Below the pieces are notes generated by a model. The model saw only the letters and a list, made by a program, of their open reading frames with translations. It was not told the origin of the DNA and did no database searches. Positions 23,506-25,104 of a stretch of 25,104 bases of DNA are shown one piece after another; the first letter of the stretch is position 1, and each line of letters opens with the position of its first letter. The DNA is from an uncultured Bacteroidota bacterium (GTDB lineage Bacteria; Bacteroidota; Bacteroidia; Chitinophagales; S012-47). The translations under genes were made by a program, and so were the position numbers. Where the stretch lies: NCBI GenBank assembly GCA_913062655.1, contig CAJXXO010000007.1, positions 1-25,104 on the forward strand. The letters run 5' to 3'.

Positions 23506-23807
23506 TCAGATCCATGTTCAAACTGCCCAAGCACAAGAAGTTTGAATACCAACCCCGGTATTACGACCCGGTGAAGGAGGAGATGGAGCAGCGGATCGCA
23601 GAGGTAGAGGGAAGAGGTGCTTCTGTTAATCGTATGCGCAGCTTTAAGCGACAGCTTGAGTTTCAGGATAAATTCAAGGAAGCGACCAGCGATCGCCTAT
23701 TTTTTGCGCGCATGCAGCACCAGCGCAATATGTCGCGCCTCCGCTTTTTGCTGATCGTCAATGTCCTGCTTATCATCGTCATTTTCGCTATCTACAAATT
23801 ACTGTAA
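23502..23807 (+). CDS. Small single-pass C-terminal membrane protein, function unknown
   Basis: A 101-residue protein, or 97 residues if translation begins at the second ATG at 23514 (MFKLPKHKKFEYQPRYYDP). The N-terminal half is basic and aromatic (KHKKFEYQPRYYDPVKEEM), followed by a charged helical stretch (EQRIAEVEGRGASVNRMRSFKRQLEFQDKFKEA). One membrane helix at about residues 78-100 (RFLLIVNVLLIIVIFAIYKLL) closes the protein, so it should be anchored by its C-terminus with the charged part in the cytoplasm. I recall similar short proteins in other Bacteroidota but know no function. mutL starts 15 bases after its stop, so the two are probably co-transcribed. Confidence 0.78.
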   Translation: MIRSMFKLPKHKKFEYQPRYYDPVKEEMEQRIAEVEGRGASVNRMRSFKRQLEFQDKFKEATSDRLFFARMQHQRNMSRLRFLLIVNVLLIIVIFAIYKLL

Positions 23808-23822
23808 AGGCACGATCGGCCA

Positions 23823-25104
23823 ATGCCAGACATCATTCAACTGTTACCGGATGCTATCGCCAACCAAATCGCTGCCGGAGAGGTCATCCAACGTCCGGCC
23901 TCCGCAGTGAAAGAGCTATTGGAAAACGCCATTGATGCCGGGGCCGATGACATCCACCTAATCATAAAAGATGCAGGTAAGACGCTCATACAGGTGGTCG
24001 ACAATGGCTGCGGCATGAGTGATACTGATGCCCGACTTTCTTTTGAGCGCCATGCCACTTCCAAAATCCGGGCGACAGACGACCTGTTCAACATACGAAC
24101 GATGGGCTTTCGTGGAGAAGCTTTAGCCTCCATTGCCGCTATCGCGCAGGTGGAACTCAAGACACGGCCCACCGAAGCGGAAGTAGGCACCCAACTGCTG
24201 ATCGAAGGGTCAGAGGTAAAAAAACAAGAACCGGTGGCTACACCTGTGGGCACCTCGCTGTCGGTAAAAAACCTCTTTTACAATACCCCTGCCAGACGCA
24301 ATTTTCTCAAGTCGAAGACGGTAGAGACCCGGCACATTATTGACGAGTTTCAACGGGTGGCGCTTGCCTATCCGGAATTGTCCTTCCGGATGCACCACAA
24401 CGGCATGGAAGTGTTTCACCTGCCTGCCGGCAATCTGCGTAGGCGCATCATCAACATATTTGGCAACAATTACAACGAACGGCTGGTACCGGTGGAAGAG
24501 CAGACACCGATACTGAATATTCAGGGCTTTATAGGTAAACCAGAATTTGCCAAAAAGACACGGGGCGAACAGTATTTCTTCGTCAACAATCGATACATCA
24601 AAAGCCCCTATTTGCAGCATGCTATCATGGGCGCCTATGCCGACCTGATTCCAAGTGGCTCCTATCCGCTATTTGTCTTATTTCTGGAACTCGACCCCAA
24701 GCGTATCGACATCAATGTGCATCCCACCAAACAGGAGGTGAAGTTTGAGGATGAAAAGATCATATATGCCTATCTCAACTCAGCCGTAAAGCGAGCGCTG
24801 GGCAAATACAGCATCACCCCTTCCATAGACTTTGAGGCAGAGAGTAGCTTTGAACAGTTTGGTAAAAACCCTTTCTTCCAATCCGCGCCCCAAACGGGTG
24901 GACCTTCCCCTGCGCCACAAGATCCGCATAGCTTTCAGCAGCACAAGCCCTCTCCCGGTTGGGAAGCTTTTCTTACCACCACGATGGAGCAAAAGATTGA
25001 ACGGGAGCCCGACACCATCATTGTGCCAAGTCGTATGACCGAGCAGGCTACCGAAGAGCAACACGAGTGGGAAGAGCAGGAAGAAATTCGGCCCTATCAA
25101 TTTC
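23823..25104 (+). CDS. mutL: DNA mismatch repair protein MutL, 5' part
   Basis: The first 427 codons of mutL, running off the end of the window. MutL couples MutS mismatch recognition to strand incision and excision. The GHKL ATPase domain is complete: LLPDAIANQIAAGEVIQRPASAVKELLENAIDAGA (catalytic-type E31 and Mg-binding N35), the ATP-lid motifs DNGCGM, RHATSKI and GFRGEALASIAA, and the transducer domain with FFVNNRYIKSP, then DINVHPTKQEVKF. After residue ~340 comes a hydrophilic linker rich in Gln, Pro and Ser (FEQFGKNPFF, PQDPHSFQQHKP). The C-terminal dimerisation/endonuclease domain lies outside, so the nuclease motif cannot be checked. Confidence 0.96.
   Translation, partial: MPDIIQLLPDAIANQIAAGEVIQRPASAVKELLENAIDAGADDIHLIIKDAGKTLIQVVDNGCGMSDTDARLSFERHATSKIRATDDLFNIRTMGFRGEALASIAAIAQVELKTRPTEAEVGTQLLIEGSEVKKQEPVATPVGTSLSVKNLFYNTPARRNFLKSKTVETRHIIDEFQRVALAYPELSFRMHHNGMEVFHLPAGNLRRRIINIFGNNYNERLVPVEEQTPILNIQGFIGKPEFAKKTRGEQYFFVNNRYIKSPYLQHAIMGAYADLIPSGSYPLFVLFLELDPKRIDINVHPTKQEVKFEDEKIIYAYLNSAVKRALGKYSITPSIDFEAESSFEQFGKNPFFQSAPQTGGPSPAPQDPHSFQQHKPSPGWEAFLTTTMEQKIEREPDTIIVPSRMTEQATEEQHEWEEQEEIRPYQF

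Noticed and set aside
1..25104. Search for mobile elements, CRISPR, tRNA/rRNA, toxin-antitoxin or defence genes
   Set aside because: No transposase, integrase, repeat-spacer array, cloverleaf or defence-type domain was recognised; the gene content looks like stable core chromosome.

Overview
The window is ordinary, densely packed chromosomal DNA of a member of the Bacteroidota. That assignment rests on several signs in the sequence: a type IX secretion (T9SS) C-terminal sorting domain, DUF5777, DUF6089 and DUF5606 family proteins, the bacillithiol enzyme BshA, a two-gene 2-oxoglutarate:ferredoxin oxidoreductase, and Bacteroidota-type promoter elements (TAnnTTTG -7 boxes). The mid-range G+C and the gene set would fit the Saprospiria/Lewinella side of the phylum, but that narrower placement is inference. 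I see no tRNA, rRNA, CRISPR array, insertion sequence, integrase or phage gene. No stretch over 300 bases lacks a gene; the longest gap is 2430-2657.

Layout. 1-1785 (+): the 3' part of korA and complete korB (2-oxoacid oxidation with ferredoxin). 1782-2429 (-): pdxH. 2658-3242 (+): a MiaE-like ferritin-fold protein that has lost most diiron ligands. 3256-3558 (-): a small LapA-like membrane protein. 3659-4234 (+): a secreted carboxypeptidase-regulatory-like domain protein. 4238-6280 (-): uvrB. 6423-6854 (+): a DUF5606 protein. 6856-9234 (-): an RNase H1 coupled to a DUF5777 beta-barrel gene, preceded by a T9SS-exported choice-of-anchor V protein. 9321-13719 (-): an apparent operon of Na+/solute symporter, LOG-family protein, M23 peptidase and Bcp peroxiredoxin. 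13833-15742 (-): two tandem DUF6089 outer-membrane paralogues, each followed by its own terminator. 15843-19197 (+): a TM2/OB-fold protein, recR, and a GT2 glycosyltransferase fused to a degenerate phosphoglycosyltransferase scaffold. 19194-23317 (-): bshA and, upstream of it in the same operon, a GH3/beta-lactamase-like fusion. 23443-25104 (+): a possible 20-codon leader ORF, a small tail-anchored protein and the 5' part of mutL.

The genes are mostly housekeeping: central carbon oxidation, PLP cofactor supply, DNA repair and RNA-DNA hybrid removal (uvrB, recR, mutL, rnhA), thiol and peroxide defence (bshA, bcp), and envelope and surface glycan functions. Four convergent gene pairs meet with their stop codons overlapping or within 3 bp, so terminators are absent or lie inside the neighbour. 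I did not find a clear new multi-gene system. The items most worth a second look are the MiaE-like protein with an eroded metal site, the three-module glycosyltransferase, the GH3-hydrolase fusion beside bshA, and the micro-ORF ahead of the mutL operon.
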